Source: Demequina subtropica
GTDB taxonomy: Bacteria; Actinomycetota; Actinomycetes; Actinomycetales; Demequinaceae
DNA: 64,000 bases
Direction: 5' to 3'
Assembly (NCBI RefSeq): GCF_000971235.1
Contig: NZ_BBMB01000002.1
Location: 124,001 to 188,000 of the forward strand
The notes beneath the pieces were generated by a model, which saw nothing but the letters and a program-made list of their open reading frames with translations, ran no database searches and was not told where the DNA came from. Shown here piece after piece: positions 7,740 to 16,515 of this stretch. The stretch's first letter is position 1; the number at the start of each line of letters is the position of its first letter. The translations under genes and the position numbers were made by a program.

Positions 7740-8534
7740 TCATCGCGCGCCGCCTGGTCCGTGCGCGGGCACCACCAAGGGCGTGCCGGTGACGGGGTCC
7801 TCGAGGACGCGTGCCTCGAGCGCGAACACCTCGCGGATGAGCTCCTCGGTGAAGACCTCGCGCGGCGTGCCGGCGGCCGCCACCACGCCGTCGCGCATCG
7901 CGATGACGTGATGCGCGTAGCGCGCGGCCTGCTGGAGGTCGTGGACCACCATGACGATGGTGCGCTCCTGGCGCGTGTTGAGGTGGTGGAGCAGGTCCAT
8001 GACGTCGTACTGGTGCGCGATGTCGAGGTAGGTGGTCGGCTCGTCGAGGAGCATGAGCGGCGTGTCCTGCGCGAGGGTCATGGCGATCCACGCGCGCTGG
8101 CGCTGACCACCGGACAGCTCGTCGACCACGGCGTCCTGGATGCTCGTGAGCTGCGTCGAGTGCAGCGCCGAGGTCACCGCCATCTCATCCGTGGCGCTCC
8201 ACGGGCGCAGCACCTTCTGGTGCGGGGTGCGGCCCCGGGCGACCAGCTCCTTGACCGTGATCCCCGCGGGGGCGATCGGCGACTGCGGGAGGAGTCCCAC
8301 GCGCCGCGCGACCTCGCGCGTGGGGATCCGGTGGATGTCCTCGCCGTCGAGCAGCACGTTGCCCTGCGAGGTGGGGAGGAGGCGCACGAGCGCGCGCAGC
8401 AGCGTCGACTTGCCGCAGCCGTTGGGGCCCACGATCGCGGTGATCCTGCCGTCGGGCACCTCGACGTCCACGCCGTGGACGATCGGCGTGCCGCCGTAGC
8501 CGATCACGGCCTTCCGGGTCTGGAGCCTGGTCAT
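7740..8534 (-). CDS. Iron-siderophore ABC transporter ATP-binding protein
   Basis: 264 residues of the FepC/FecE type. Walker A is VGPNGCGKST (about 35-44), the Q-loop is GLLPQSP, the signature is ELSGGQRQRAWIAM, Walker B is LMLLDEPTTYLD with switch His in VVHDLQQAARYA. It powers ligand import through the two permeases encoded just upstream. Its ATG overlaps the stop of the second permease gene (ATGA), indicating translational coupling. Confidence 0.94.
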   Translation of the reverse strand: MTRLQTRKAVIGYGGTPIVHGVDVEVPDGRITAIVGPNGCGKSTLLRALVRLLPTSQGNVLLDGEDIHRIPTREVARRVGLLPQSPIAPAGITVKELVARGRTPHQKVLRPWSATDEMAVTSALHSTQLTSIQDAVVDELSGGQRQRAWIAMTLAQDTPLMLLDEPTTYLDIAHQYDVMDLLHHLNTRQERTIVMVVHDLQQAARYAHHVIAMRDGVVAAAGTPREVFTEELIREVFALEARVLEDPVTGTPLVVPAHGPGGAR

Positions 8535-9562
8535 GCGGGACCTCCTCGGGATGCGCGCCACACGAGCCACAGCAGGTACGGGGCGCCCACGGCGGCGGTG
8601 AAGACGCCGACGGGAAGCTGGACGGTGGTGGGCATGAGCTGGGCGACCTGATCGGCCGCGAGCAGCAGCAGCGCGCCTATGAGCGCCGACGGGATCAGCG
8701 TGACGCCCGCGTTGCGTGTGAGCCGGAGCGCGATCGCGGGGGCGACCAGGGCGATGAAGCCGATGGGGCCGGTGATCGCGACCGAGGCGGCGGCGAGCAG
8801 CACGGAGCACAAGGCGAGCACCATGCGCGCAGGCCCGACCGCGATGCCCAGCGCGCGGGCCGTGTCGTCACCCATCTCCATGGTGCGCAGCGACCGCGCG
8901 TTCCACAGGACCACGGGGAGCAGCACGGCGAGGCAGATTGCGGCCACGCTCACGTGCGTCCACGTGCGGCCCGTGACGGAGCCCACGAGCCATCCCAGCG
9001 CGTTGCCGGCCTCGTGCATGTCCATCCGGGTGAGCGCGTACTGCGTGGCCGCGTTGGCGACGAAGCCCATGCCGATGCCCGCGAGGATCATGCGCAGCGG
9101 GACGATGCCGTGGCGCCACGAGAGCAGCAGGATCAGTCCCGCGGTGGCGAGCGCGCCCGCGGCCGCTCCGGCAGCGGTCACCCACAGCGAGCCCGCGCCG
9201 ATGAGCCAGAGCGTGAGGACGGCGCCCGTGCCGGCGCCCGCCGAGATGCCGATGAAGTCGGGGGAGGCGAGCGGGTTGCGCGTGAGCGACTGCAGGATCG
9301 CGCCGGACAGCCCGAGCATGGCCCCGACCAGCACGGCGGTCAGCGCGCGCGGCGCCCGGACCTGTCCGACGATGAAGTCGGCGGGCGCGCCGACGGGAAT
9401 CCCGACGGCCGCCTTGAGCGACTCGAGGACCGTGATGCTCGACTGCCCGTGCGAGAGCGCGAACACCATGAGCGCGCCGAGCGCGACGAGCATGACCAGG
9501 CCCACGGCGAACGTCCGCCGATGAGTCGAGATGCCGAGCGGCCCGATGCGGAGAATCCTCAC
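8531..9562 (-). CDS. FecCD-family iron-siderophore permease (second subunit)
   Basis: A 343-residue polytopic permease with about nine or ten membrane helices. Family motifs: VRAPRALTAVLVGAMLGLSGAILQSLTRNPLASPDFIGISAGAG near the N-terminus, and GPIGFIALVAPAIALRLT in the coupling-loop region. It forms a heterodimer with the product of 9559-10554. The GTG start at 9560-9562 overlaps the TGA of the upstream permease (GTGA); the frame remains open far upstream but that is the antisense of the first permease. Confidence 0.93.
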   Translation of the reverse strand: MRILRIGPLGISTHRRTFAVGLVMLVALGALMVFALSHGQSSITVLESLKAAVGIPVGAPADFIVGQVRAPRALTAVLVGAMLGLSGAILQSLTRNPLASPDFIGISAGAGTGAVLTLWLIGAGSLWVTAAGAAAGALATAGLILLLSWRHGIVPLRMILAGIGMGFVANAATQYALTRMDMHEAGNALGWLVGSVTGRTWTHVSVAAICLAVLLPVVLWNARSLRTMEMGDDTARALGIAVGPARMVLALCSVLLAAASVAITGPIGFIALVAPAIALRLTRNAGVTLIPSALIGALLLLAADQVAQLMPTTVQLPVGVFTAAVGAPYLLWLVWRASRGGPA

Positions 9563-10554
9563 AGCTCCACCACCTTCATGCGCCGCGCCATGAGCGCGAA
9601 GATGAGGCCACCGATGAACGCGGTGCTGATGCCGACCCCGATCTCGCCCGGAGGCGCGACCACGCGGCCGATGACGTCGCACACGAGCACGAGCGCCGCG
9701 CCGCCGAGCGCGCTCACCACGAGCAGCCACGGCAGCGAGGCGCCGACGAGCGCGCGGGCGAGGTGCGGCACCGCGAGGCCGACGAAGACGATGGGGCCCG
9801 CGGCGGCGGTCGCCGCTCCCGCGAGCAGGGTCACGATGACGATGATCACCGTGCGGATGGCGCCGATGCGCACCCCGAGCGCGCGGGCCGCGTCCTCGCC
9901 GAGCGCGATCGCCTGGAGCTGACGCGACGCGAGCAGGCCCGCGGCGATCGCGACGACCACGATCCACGCGAGGGCGGTCACGTCGTAGTCCTGGCGTCCG
10001 GTGAGCGAACCCGCGACCCAGAGCCGGTACTGCTCCATGGTCTGGTCGTTGAGCAGCAGGATCGCGTACGTCACGGAGGACACGAGCGCGGTGAAGGCGA
10101 CGCCGGCGAGCGCCAGGCGGACGGGGGCGCCCGCGGCGGCGCCACGAGCGCCGATCGAGTAGACGATGACCGCGGCCACGCCCGCGCCCACGAACGCGAC
10201 GGGCACCTGTGCCGCGAAGCCGGTCGCCACGCCCGTGCTCAGCGCGATCACCACCGCGAGCGAGGCGCCCGCGTTGATGCCGAGCAGGCCGGGATCGGCG
10301 AACGGGTTCCGCGTGAGCGCCTGCATGAGCGCGCCCGCGACGCCGAGCGCCGCGCCCGCGAGGATGCCGATCACGGTCCGCGACACGCGAAGGTCGCTCA
10401 CGATGAGCTGCTCCGGGTCGTTCGGATCGAGGTCGGTGAGCGCCTGCCACACCGTGCCCAGGTCGATCGCCCGCGCGCCGATCGCGAGCGACAGCGCGAT
10501 CGCGACGACGAGCACCGCGGCTGCGGCGATCGCGATCAGGGCGCGCGTGCGCAT
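9559..10554 (-). CDS. FecCD-family iron-siderophore permease (first subunit)
   Basis: A 331-residue polytopic permease. Characteristic segments: DLRVSRTVIGILAGAALGVAGALMQALTRNPFADPGLLGINAGAS and GPIVFVGLAVPHLARALVG. It is the first gene of the four-gene importer operon. The ATG follows a GAGGAG ribosome binding site by about 4 nt. A DtxR/IdeR-like box lies 43 nt upstream, so the operon is probably repressed by iron-loaded regulator. Confidence 0.93.
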   Translation of the reverse strand: MRTRALIAIAAAAVLVVAIALSLAIGARAIDLGTVWQALTDLDPNDPEQLIVSDLRVSRTVIGILAGAALGVAGALMQALTRNPFADPGLLGINAGASLAVVIALSTGVATGFAAQVPVAFVGAGVAAVIVYSIGARGAAAGAPVRLALAGVAFTALVSSVTYAILLLNDQTMEQYRLWVAGSLTGRQDYDVTALAWIVVVAIAAGLLASRQLQAIALGEDAARALGVRIGAIRTVIIVIVTLLAGAATAAAGPIVFVGLAVPHLARALVGASLPWLLVVSALGGAALVLVCDVIGRVVAPPGEIGVGISTAFIGGLIFALMARRMKVVEL

Positions 10555-10596
10555 CGGGCTCCTCAGGCTCGGGTGGTGCGCAGGCGTGTGCGCGGG

Positions 10597-10615
10597 TAAG
10601 GCCCACCTAACCTAG
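10597..10615 (-). promoter_or_regulatory. DtxR/IdeR-like iron box
   Basis: On the minus strand the 19-mer starts CTAGGTTAGG and ends CCTTA. It matches the classic DtxR/IdeR consensus TTAGGTTAGGCTAACCTAA at about 13 of 19 positions, with the left half nearly perfect. It sits just upstream of the ferric ABC operon. Confidence 0.6.
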
Positions 10616-10633
10616 CGCATCCCGGGGCTATTT

Positions 10634-10651
10634 CGGAACGCCCTCGTTCCG
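10634..10651 (-). terminator. Hairpin downstream of hemA
   Basis: CGGAACG (10634-10640) and CGTTCCG (10645-10651) form a 7-bp stem with a 4-nt loop, about 26 nt past the hemA stop on the minus strand. Confidence 0.5.
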
Positions 10652-10677
10652 TAAATGAAGCCTGCGGGAGGCGGCGA

Positions 10678-11982
10678 TCAGCCCTGAGGGGCCTCGGAGT
10701 CGATCTCCGAGACCGGGCAGGCGTCGTCCGGGACCGCGACGTCGATGCCGTAGAGCGCGCGGATGGCCTCGAGGTACTGCGTGGCCTCGCCCGCCTGGGC
10801 GTGCTCGCGCGCGCGCACCGTGGGCGTGTGCAGAAGCGTCTTCGCGAAGCGGCGCAGCGCGGCCTCGGTCTCGTCGGCGCGGTCGATCGCCTCCTGCGCA
10901 GCGCCGGCGCCGGGGCGGATGCGGGCGACCTCGCGCTCGAGCAGGCCGAACACGTGCTCGCGCAGCGCGACCACGGCGGGGTCGAGCGACCGCGCGGTCT
11001 CGCCGTCGCCGAACCGCGCGACGGCGTGCGCGACGATCGACCGGGCCGCGTCGATGGCCCCCACGGACTCTCCCGGGGCGGAGGCGCCCACGTCGTCGAG
11101 ACCGATGACGGTCACGCCGCGGAGCTCGCCGACGCCGGGAGCGATGTCGCGGTGGAGGGCGAGGTCGATCAGCGTCAGCGGGGCGTCGAGGCCGTGCCGA
11201 GCCGAGGCGACGAGCGCGGGGGTGACCACCACCGACTCGCCGCCGGAGCACGCGAACACCACGTCGGCCTCGCGGATCGCGAGCTCGAGCCCGTCGAGGT
11301 CGACCGCGTCGATGCGGTGGCGCAGGGCGAACTCCTGCGCGCGCCCCGAGGGGGAGAAGACGCCGTCGACGCGTGCGCCGCGGCCGTGGAGCGTCCCGAC
11401 CGCGGTCTCCGCGAGGGCGCCGGTGCCGATCATCAGCACGCGCGCGCCATCCCAGTCGACGGTCGCGTCGGCGAGGTCGAGCGCGACGGACACGACGGAG
11501 CGCCCGGACGTTCCGAGCCCGGTCGAGGCGGCGACCACGCGCGACGTCCGCAGGGCCGACTGGAACAGGCGGTCGAGCCGAGGGGTGATCTGCTGGCGCT
11601 TCTGCGCCTCGATGTGCGCGCGACGCACCTGACCGCTGATCTCGCGCTCGCCCACGACCATCGACTCGAGGCCGGAGGTCACGGATAGGAGGTGCTGGAT
11701 CGCGTCGTCGTCCTCGTAGGGGACGAGCGCCTGCTCGACGGTCTCGCGGTCCAGCGCGCTCGCGCGCGAGATCGCGTCGACCACGGCGGCGCGCGCGGCC
11801 TCGGTGTCGTCCGTCTCGACGTAGACCTCGAAGCGGTTGCACGTCGGGAGCACCACCGCGCCGACGACCGCCCCGTGAGCGTCGATCAGCTCCGAGGCGA
11901 GGGTGTCGGCGCCCACCTGCAGCTGCTCGAGCACGGCGAGCTCGCGGTTGCGGTGCGACGCGACAAGGGACAGGAAGGACAC
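10678..11982 (-). CDS. hemA: Glutamyl-tRNA reductase
   Basis: 434 residues. It reduces glutamyl-tRNA to glutamate-1-semialdehyde, the committed step of C5-pathway tetrapyrrole synthesis. The N-terminal catalytic domain begins SFLSLVASHRNREL and carries the nucleophilic Cys in VVLPTCNRFEVY. ESMVVGEREISGQVRRAH and the Rossmann motif MIGTGALAE follow, with a C-terminal dimerisation helix region. The GTG at 11980-11982 is chosen to match the family N-terminus; the frame is open upstream but overlaps hemE on the other strand. It is divergent from hemE with only 45 nt between starts. Unlike many actinobacteria, no hemC, hemD or hemB follows it here. Confidence 0.92.
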   Translation of the reverse strand: MSFLSLVASHRNRELAVLEQLQVGADTLASELIDAHGAVVGAVVLPTCNRFEVYVETDDTEAARAAVVDAISRASALDRETVEQALVPYEDDDAIQHLLSVTSGLESMVVGEREISGQVRRAHIEAQKRQQITPRLDRLFQSALRTSRVVAASTGLGTSGRSVVSVALDLADATVDWDGARVLMIGTGALAETAVGTLHGRGARVDGVFSPSGRAQEFALRHRIDAVDLDGLELAIREADVVFACSGGESVVVTPALVASARHGLDAPLTLIDLALHRDIAPGVGELRGVTVIGLDDVGASAPGESVGAIDAARSIVAHAVARFGDGETARSLDPAVVALREHVFGLLEREVARIRPGAGAAQEAIDRADETEAALRRFAKTLLHTPTVRAREHAQAGEATQYLEAIRALYGIDVAVPDDACPVSEIDSEAPQG

Positions 11983-12027
11983 GGCCTCAATTCTGACACG
12001 GGACCACGACAGGGCAGAATCGAGTTC

Positions 12028-13113
12028 ATGTCCGTCCTGCCCGCCGCCCACCCGCTCACCTCCGGCGCCGTCGCCGACGCGCCCCTGCTGGCCGCGCTGC
12101 GTGGCGACACCCCCGCGCATCGTCCCGTGTGGTACATGCGCCAGGCCGGCCGCTCGTTGCCCGAGTACCTCGAGGTGCGCCAGGGGACCACGATGCTCGA
12201 GTCGTGCCTCGACCCGGCGCTCGCCGCGGAGATCACGCTGCAGCCCGTGCGCCGCTACGGCGTCGACGCCGGCATCTTCTTCTCCGACATCGTGGTGCCG
12301 ATGAAGGTGGCGGGCGTGGGCGTCGAGATCGCCCCCGGGGTCGGTCCCGTGTTCGCGCGCCCGATCCGCAGCATGGAGGACATCGAGGCGCTGCCCGACC
12401 TGGGCGAGGAGGGCGACCGCGGCACGTTCGACGCGGGGCTCGACGCGATCCGCGAGGCCGTGCGCCTCACGGTCGACCAGCTCGGCGGGACGCCGCTCAT
12501 CGGCTTCGCGGGCGCGCCCTTCACCCTGGCCGCCTACATGGTCGAGGGTCGCCCGTCGCGGGACCACCTGGGCGCTCGTCGCCTCATGATCGCGGCGCCG
12601 GACGTCTGGGACGCCCTCACCGCGTGGACGTCGAGGGCCGCGGGGCTGTTCCTGCGCGCGCAGGTGCTTGCTGGCGCGTCCGCGGTGCAGCTCTTCGACT
12701 CGTGGGCGGGCTCCCTTGCGCCCGCGGACTACGTCGCGCACTGCCAGTCAGGCTCGGCCTCCGCGCTCGCTGCGGTCGCGGACCTCCCGGTGCCGCGGAT
12801 CCACTTCGCGGCGCACGGCTCGCACCTGCTGCGCCCCATGGCCGATGCCGGCGCGACCGCCATGGGCGTCGACTACCGGCTGCCGCTCGACGAGGCGAAC
12901 CGGATCCTCCGCGGCGCCTTCCCGCTCCAGGGCAACATCGACCCCGCACGCCTGACCGCGCCCGCCGACGTCCTCGAGACCCATGTGCTCGACGTGCTCG
13001 CTCGCGGCGCCGAGGCGCCGAGCCACGTGGTCAACCTGGGCCACGGCGTGCCCCCGGAGACGGACCCCGACGTGCTCCACCGCATCGTCGACCTGGTCCA
13101 CGCGCGTGGCTGA
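12028..13113 (+). CDS. hemE: Uroporphyrinogen decarboxylase
   Basis: 361 residues. It converts uroporphyrinogen III to coproporphyrinogen III. Signature 1 RPVWYMRQAGRSLPEY (about 32-47) contains the substrate-binding Arg; signature 2 is GFAGAPFTLAAYMVEG (about 158-173). FSDIVVPMKVAG and NLGHGVPPETDP are also family-typical. The ATG at 12028 follows a CAGAAT hexamer by 7 nt, and the mirror-image hexamer faces hemA, so both divergent transcripts may be leaderless. It is the first gene of the hemE-cgoX-hemQ-hemH unit; cgoX starts 8 nt inside it. Confidence 0.95.
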   Translation: MSVLPAAHPLTSGAVADAPLLAALRGDTPAHRPVWYMRQAGRSLPEYLEVRQGTTMLESCLDPALAAEITLQPVRRYGVDAGIFFSDIVVPMKVAGVGVEIAPGVGPVFARPIRSMEDIEALPDLGEEGDRGTFDAGLDAIREAVRLTVDQLGGTPLIGFAGAPFTLAAYMVEGRPSRDHLGARRLMIAAPDVWDALTAWTSRAAGLFLRAQVLAGASAVQLFDSWAGSLAPADYVAHCQSGSASALAAVADLPVPRIHFAAHGSHLLRPMADAGATAMGVDYRLPLDEANRILRGAFPLQGNIDPARLTAPADVLETHVLDVLARGAEAPSHVVNLGHGVPPETDPDVLHRIVDLVHARG

Positions 13114-14386
13114 ACGCGTCCTCGTCGTCGGCGGGGGCATCGCGGGTCTGCTCGCCGCGCGTCGGCACGCGCGCCGCGGCGCGGTGGTCACGGTGCTCGA
13201 GTCCGGTCCCGGCTGGGGCGGCCGTGTGAGCCCCGTGCGGATCGCGGGGCTCACGCTCGACGCGGGCGCGGAGTCGTTCGCGACCCGGACGCCCGCCGTG
13301 GAGGCGCTCGTGCGCGAGCTCGGGCTCGGCGGATCGCTCGTGGCACCCACGCGCGCACCCGCCTGGGTGGTGACGCCCGACCGCGCCTACCCGCTGCCCA
13401 CCACGGGCTGGCTCGGGATCCCCACGCGCCCGCTGCATCACGAGGTGCGGCGCATCATCGGCTGGGGCGCCGCCGCCGAGGCGGCGCTCGAGCGCTCGCG
13501 CCCGCTCGGCGAGGTCGCGGACGATGCGACGGTCGGGTCCCTGGTGCGCTCGCGGCTGGGCGAGCGCGTCGCGGACCTCCTGGTCGCGCCGGTCCTTCAG
13601 GGCGTGTACTCGCGGCCCCTCGACGAGCTCCCGCTCGCGGCGATCGACCCTACGCTGCCGCAGCAGCTGCGCGACGCCGGCAGCCTGATCGCGCTCGCAG
13701 AGCGGCGGCGGCGCCTCGCCCCGGCGGGTTCCGCGGTGCTCGGGCTCGAGGGCGGCATCTGGAGGATCACCGCGGCGCTCGCGGACTCCGCACGTGAGGC
13801 GGGCGTGCGGCTCGTCGTCGGCACGGCGGCGGAGTCGGCGCAGCGTCGCGACGGGGCATGGCACGTGCGGGCCGGCGGTGGCACGCTCGTCGCCGACACC
13901 CTCGTGCTCGCCGTTCCGCAGCCCGAGGCGCAGCGCCTCGTGCCCGAGCTGCCCGAGCCTCCCGACGGGCGCACGGTCGCGCTCGCGACGCTCGTGCTGC
14001 GCGCGCCCGAGCTCGACTCGGCGCCACGCGGCACCGGGGTGCTGGCGCTCGGCGGGGTGACGCGCGCGAAGGCGCTCACGCACGCGACCGCGAAGTGGCG
14101 ATGGCTGCGCCGGCGTGCGGACGGCCGGCACATCGTGCGGCTGTCGTATTCCGTCGCCGACCCCGCCGAGGACCTGCTGGGCTGCGCGCTCGCCGACGCG
14201 AACCGCCTGCTGGGCGTCGACCTTGCTCCGGACCGGGTCCTCGAGTCCGCCCTGGTCGAGTGGCCCGACGCGTCGCCCGCCGCGGTGGCCGACCGTCGTC
14301 CGCTGCCCGGCCTCGAGCTGGTCGGGGCGGCCGCGGGGCTGTCCGGACTGGCGTCGATCGTGGGTGCGGAGAGCCCCAGGACCTAG
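13106..14386 (+). CDS. cgoX: Coproporphyrinogen III / protoporphyrinogen oxidase (HemY/CgoX-type)
   Basis: A 426-residue FAD-dependent oxidase. The dinucleotide-binding motif VLVVGGGIAGLLAARRHARRG is at residues 5-25. LDAGAESFATRTPAVEALVREL is the family motif for substrate-domain entry, and AGLSGLASIVGAES ends the FAD domain. In Gram-positives lacking the protoporphyrin route this enzyme oxidises coproporphyrinogen III to coproporphyrin III; the neighbours hemQ and hemH support that. It is slightly shorter than typical members (about 460-490). The GTG overlaps the hemE stop by 8 nt, implying coupling. Confidence 0.9.
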   Translation: MAERVLVVGGGIAGLLAARRHARRGAVVTVLESGPGWGGRVSPVRIAGLTLDAGAESFATRTPAVEALVRELGLGGSLVAPTRAPAWVVTPDRAYPLPTTGWLGIPTRPLHHEVRRIIGWGAAAEAALERSRPLGEVADDATVGSLVRSRLGERVADLLVAPVLQGVYSRPLDELPLAAIDPTLPQQLRDAGSLIALAERRRRLAPAGSAVLGLEGGIWRITAALADSAREAGVRLVVGTAAESAQRRDGAWHVRAGGGTLVADTLVLAVPQPEAQRLVPELPEPPDGRTVALATLVLRAPELDSAPRGTGVLALGGVTRAKALTHATAKWRWLRRRADGRHIVRLSYSVADPAEDLLGCALADANRLLGVDLAPDRVLESALVEWPDASPAAVADRRPLPGLELVGAAAGLSGLASIVGAESPRT

Positions 14387-14391
14387 GTCCT
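14378..14391. promoter_or_regulatory. 14-bp perfect palindrome at the cgoX stop
   Basis: AGGACCTAGGTCCT spans the cgoX TAG stop codon, 42 nt upstream of hemQ. It could be an internal operator for hemQ-hemH or chance. Confidence 0.3.
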
Positions 14392-14433
14392 AGCGATTTC
14401 CCACGGGCACGAATCCATCGGAAGATGGTGCGC

Positions 14434-15108
14434 ATGACCGAGACTCACGACGGATTCACCCTGTTCGCTGTCCTCGATGGGATGCTCGACGCCCCCGACG
14501 AGGACCTGGCCGAGGTGGTGGAGCACTTCGACGCCGCCGTGGCCGACATGGCCGACCAGGAGGTGGTCCTCCGCGGCATCTACGACGTGTCGGGCCTCCG
14601 CGCCGACGGCACCGTGATGCTGTGGCTGCACGGACCCCGCCTCGAGGACCTGCAGCTCGCGCTGCGCGAGCTCCGTGCGACCGAGCTGCTCGCGGAGACG
14701 ACCCTCACGTGGTCCGCCGCGGGCGTCCACCGCGACGCCGAGTTCAACAAGCGTCACGTGCCCGGCTTCCTGCGGGGCGAGCACCCTCGCAACTGGCTGA
14801 CCGTCTACCCGTTCGTGCGGTCCTACGAGTGGTACCTCCTGCCCGAGGAGGAGCGCTCCGCGATGCTGCGCGACCACGGCATGAAGGGAGCCGCGTTCAA
14901 GGGAGTGGTCGCCAACACCGTCGCCGCGTTCGCGCTGGGGGACTACGAGTGGCTCCTGCCCATGGAGGCGGACGAGGTCACCGACCTCGTCGACATGATG
15001 CGCGAGCTGCGCTACACCGAGGCCCGTCGCCACGTGCGCGAGGAGCTGCCGTTCTATACCGGTCGCCGCGTCACCACCGCGGAGGCCGTGGAGGTGCTCG
15101 CCTCATGA
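14434..15108 (+). CDS. hemQ: Coproheme decarboxylase HemQ (chlorite dismutase family)
   Basis: A 224-residue member of the HemQ clade. It oxidatively decarboxylates Fe-coproporphyrin III to heme b, the last step of the coproporphyrin-dependent pathway. The family core is WLTVYPFVRSYEWYLLPEEE (121-140), with the tyrosine used as catalytic radical site in the family. RDHGM (His148) is the likely proximal heme ligand, and RELRYTEARRHVREELPFYTGRR closes the domain. Start: ATG 14434 lies 9 nt after GGAAG; in-frame ATG 14425 and GTG 14428 are too close to that site. Its stop overlaps the hemH start (ATGA). Confidence 0.93.
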   Translation: MTETHDGFTLFAVLDGMLDAPDEDLAEVVEHFDAAVADMADQEVVLRGIYDVSGLRADGTVMLWLHGPRLEDLQLALRELRATELLAETTLTWSAAGVHRDAEFNKRHVPGFLRGEHPRNWLTVYPFVRSYEWYLLPEEERSAMLRDHGMKGAAFKGVVANTVAAFALGDYEWLLPMEADEVTDLVDMMRELRYTEARRHVREELPFYTGRRVTTAEAVEVLAS

Positions 15109-16274
15109 CCGAGCCGCTCGCCGCATCGTCCCGCATCCTCGACGCGACCACCTACGACGCGATCCTCCTCGCGGGCTTCGGCGGCCCCGAGGGCCAGGAG
15201 GACGTGATCCCGTACCTGCGCAACGTCACGCGCGGCCGCGGCATCCCGGACGAGCGCCTCGAGGAGGTCTCGCACCACTACCGGCACTTCGGCGGCATCA
15301 GCCCCATCAACCAGCAGAACCGCGACCTCAAGGCCGCGCTCGAGGCCGAGATCGCCGCACGCGGGCTCGGGCTTCCGATCTACTGGGGCAACCGCTTCTG
15401 GGCGCCCTACCTGGGAGACGCGCTCAAGGAGATCCACGCAGACGGCCACCGCAAGGTGCTCGTGCTGGTCACCACCGCGTTCTCGAGCTACTCGGGCTGC
15501 CGCGCGTACCGCGAGGACCTCGCGGAGGCGCTCGCGGAGACCGGTCTCGCGGGCGAGCTCGAGCTCGACAAGGTGCGCCAGTACTTCGACCACCCCGGGT
15601 TCGTGAACCCCAACGTCGAGGCCGTCCGCTCCGGGCTCGCGTCGCTGCGCGAGCAGGGCCTCCTCGAGGGCGCCCACGTGATGTTCGCGACGCACTCGAT
15701 CCCGACGGCGGCCGCGGACGTCTCCGGACCGCGCGAGGCGCTCCCGTCCGGCGAGGACGTCCCGACCGGCGGCGGCGAGGAGTGGTACGCCGGCGGCGGC
15801 TGGTACGTCGCGCAGCAGCGCGCGGTCGCCTCGCTCATCATGGACCGCCTGGCGGACGAGTTCCCCGGCATGCCGTGGAGCCTCGTGTTCCAGTCGCGCT
15901 CGGGCTCCCCCGAGATCCCGTGGCTCGAGCCCGACATCAACGACGCGATCGAGGCGCTGGACCCGGCCGTGAAGGGGCTCGTGATCTCGCCCATCGGCTT
16001 CGTCTCGGACCACATGGAGGTCGTGTGGGACCTCGACAACGAGGCGGTCGAGACCTGCCAGGGCCGCGGCATCGTGCCCGTGCGCGTGCCGACCGTGGGT
16101 GTGGACCCCGTCTTCGTGTCGGGTCTCGTCGACCTCGTCGAGGAGCGGCACGTCGCGCCCGGCGGCACGCCGCGCTCCCGCGAGGCGCTTACCGACCTCG
16201 GGCCGTGGCAGGACGTGTGCCCCACGGACTGCTGCGCGAGCCGCCTCAAGAAGGACACGATCGCCAACGCCTGA
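15105..16274 (+). CDS. hemH: Coproporphyrin ferrochelatase
   Basis: 389 residues. It inserts Fe2+ into coproporphyrin III in the Gram-positive pathway. FGGPEGQEDVIPYLRNVTRGRGIP opens the domain and the catalytic His197 is in MFATHSIP. Cysteines 132 (YSGCRAYRED) and 372, 376, 377 (VCPTDCC) are placed like the [2Fe-2S] ligands of actinobacterial ferrochelatases. It is coupled to hemQ by an ATGA overlap and is last in the operon, followed by an inverted-repeat element 12 nt after the stop. Confidence 0.94.
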   Translation: MTEPLAASSRILDATTYDAILLAGFGGPEGQEDVIPYLRNVTRGRGIPDERLEEVSHHYRHFGGISPINQQNRDLKAALEAEIAARGLGLPIYWGNRFWAPYLGDALKEIHADGHRKVLVLVTTAFSSYSGCRAYREDLAEALAETGLAGELELDKVRQYFDHPGFVNPNVEAVRSGLASLREQGLLEGAHVMFATHSIPTAAADVSGPREALPSGEDVPTGGGEEWYAGGGWYVAQQRAVASLIMDRLADEFPGMPWSLVFQSRSGSPEIPWLEPDINDAIEALDPAVKGLVISPIGFVSDHMEVVWDLDNEAVETCQGRGIVPVRVPTVGVDPVFVSGLVDLVEERHVAPGGTPRSREALTDLGPWQDVCPTDCCASRLKKDTIANA

Positions 16275-16286
16275 CCGCCGCCCGGC

Positions 16287-16400
16287 GGCTCCGCCACACC
16301 GATCGACGGCTGCGCCACACACGCCTCGGCGTGTCGTCGGCGTGTCGCGAGCGACCCGGTCGCGGCCGCGCCGTTCGGCGCCGCGGTGTGTGGCGGAGCC
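16287..16400. repeat. Intergenic inverted-repeat element, copy 2 (GGCTCCGCCACAC ends)
   Basis: Perfect 13-bp terminal arms GGCTCCGCCACAC (16287-16299) and their complement (16388-16400). The interior is GC-rich and carries GGCGTGTCGC, as in copy 1 at 4530-4633. It lies just after hemH. Confidence 0.75.
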
Positions 16401-16438
16401 GCAGCAGCGGCGGCGGCTCGGATAACGCAACGATGGTG

Positions 16439-16468
16439 TTGCCTTAATCGCCTCCTGGCCTCTACAGT
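16439..16468 (+). promoter_or_regulatory. Promoter (TTGCCT-18-TACAGT) of gene 16516
   Basis: TTGCCT (16439-16444) and TACAGT (16463-16468) are spaced by 18 nt, 47 nt upstream of the ATG. Confidence 0.5.
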
Positions 16469-16515
16469 GGGCGCAGACCGCGGCGCCCGCCGCGCCGGAC
16501 GCCCCTGGAGCCGCC

